DNA from: Engraulis encrasicolus
Lineage: Eukaryota > Chordata > Actinopteri > Clupeiformes > Engraulidae
Assembly: GCF_034702125.1 (NCBI RefSeq)
Contig: NC_085866.1
Span: 13,288,064 to 13,352,063 of the forward strand
Direction: 5' to 3'
Length of the DNA stretch: 64,000 bases
Below the pieces are notes generated by a model. That model had not been told where the DNA came from, ran no database searches, and worked only from the letters and a program-made list of their open reading frames with translations. Positions 63,920 through 64,000 of this stretch are shown in pieces. The translations under genes were made by a program, and so were the position numbers. How positions within the stretch are numbered: position 1 is the first letter of the stretch; each line of letters starts with the position of its first letter.

Positions 63920-64000
63920 GTTAGCTCCCGCATGATCTCACTCTTCTGACGAATGCTCTGCTGAATAATAATTATTTATAACAATGTGAATGATTTATTT

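Overview
This window is nuclear DNA from a ray-finned (teleost) fish. The coding exons match vertebrate proteins. The introns are full of short non-autonomous hAT elements, palindromic MITEs, tRNA-derived SINEs and long GT/AC microsatellites, a mixture typical of teleosts. The species cannot be fixed from the sequence alone. Six protein-coding genes are present. I rebuilt five of them from start codon to stop codon with every splice phase agreeing; the sixth runs off the right edge.

Layout, left to right: atp6ap1 (minus, 10 coding exons, 479 aa, V-ATPase accessory subunit Ac45); tafazzin (minus, 10 exons, 262 aa, cardiolipin transacylase); slc25a20 (minus, 9 exons, 302 aa, mitochondrial carnitine/acylcarnitine carrier); gdi1 (plus, 11 exons, 447 aa, Rab GDP-dissociation inhibitor) with a long 3' UTR; an inter-alpha-trypsin-inhibitor heavy chain, most likely itih6 (minus, 13 exons, 943 aa); and the 5' part of the single fish MAGE gene nsmce3 (plus, 6 exons visible). 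No bacterial, viral or CRISPR content was seen. These are unrelated housekeeping and secreted-protein genes, not an operon. What links them is synteny: tafazzin-ATP6AP1-GDI1 are neighbours on human Xq28, and ITIH6-MAGED2 are neighbours on human Xp11.2.

The most striking observation is in itih6. The intron at 43852-46134 is exactly one hAT-type transposon plus one copy of its 8-bp target-site duplication (CCTGGAAG on the plus strand). The flanking bases are coding on both sides. The duplicated target supplies CAG|G at both splice sites, the terminal inverted repeat supplies the rest of the GTAAGG donor, and the other inverted repeat supplies a pyrimidine tract. Splicing would restore the uninterrupted reading frame exactly. 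This looks like a newly created spliceosomal intron made by a DNA transposon in a vertebrate. It was later enlarged by a second nested element with its own perfect 8-bp duplication.

Other notable structure: several nested insertions whose empty sites can be read off exactly; a gdi1 splice donor lying inside both a SINE target duplication and a local tandem repeat; a 27-bp in-frame repeat that repeats the end of an itih6 exon up to its donor; two GC-AG introns; a 1984-bp intergenic element with 60-bp perfect terminal inverted repeats; and a near-perfect 195-bp hairpin in an itih6 intron.
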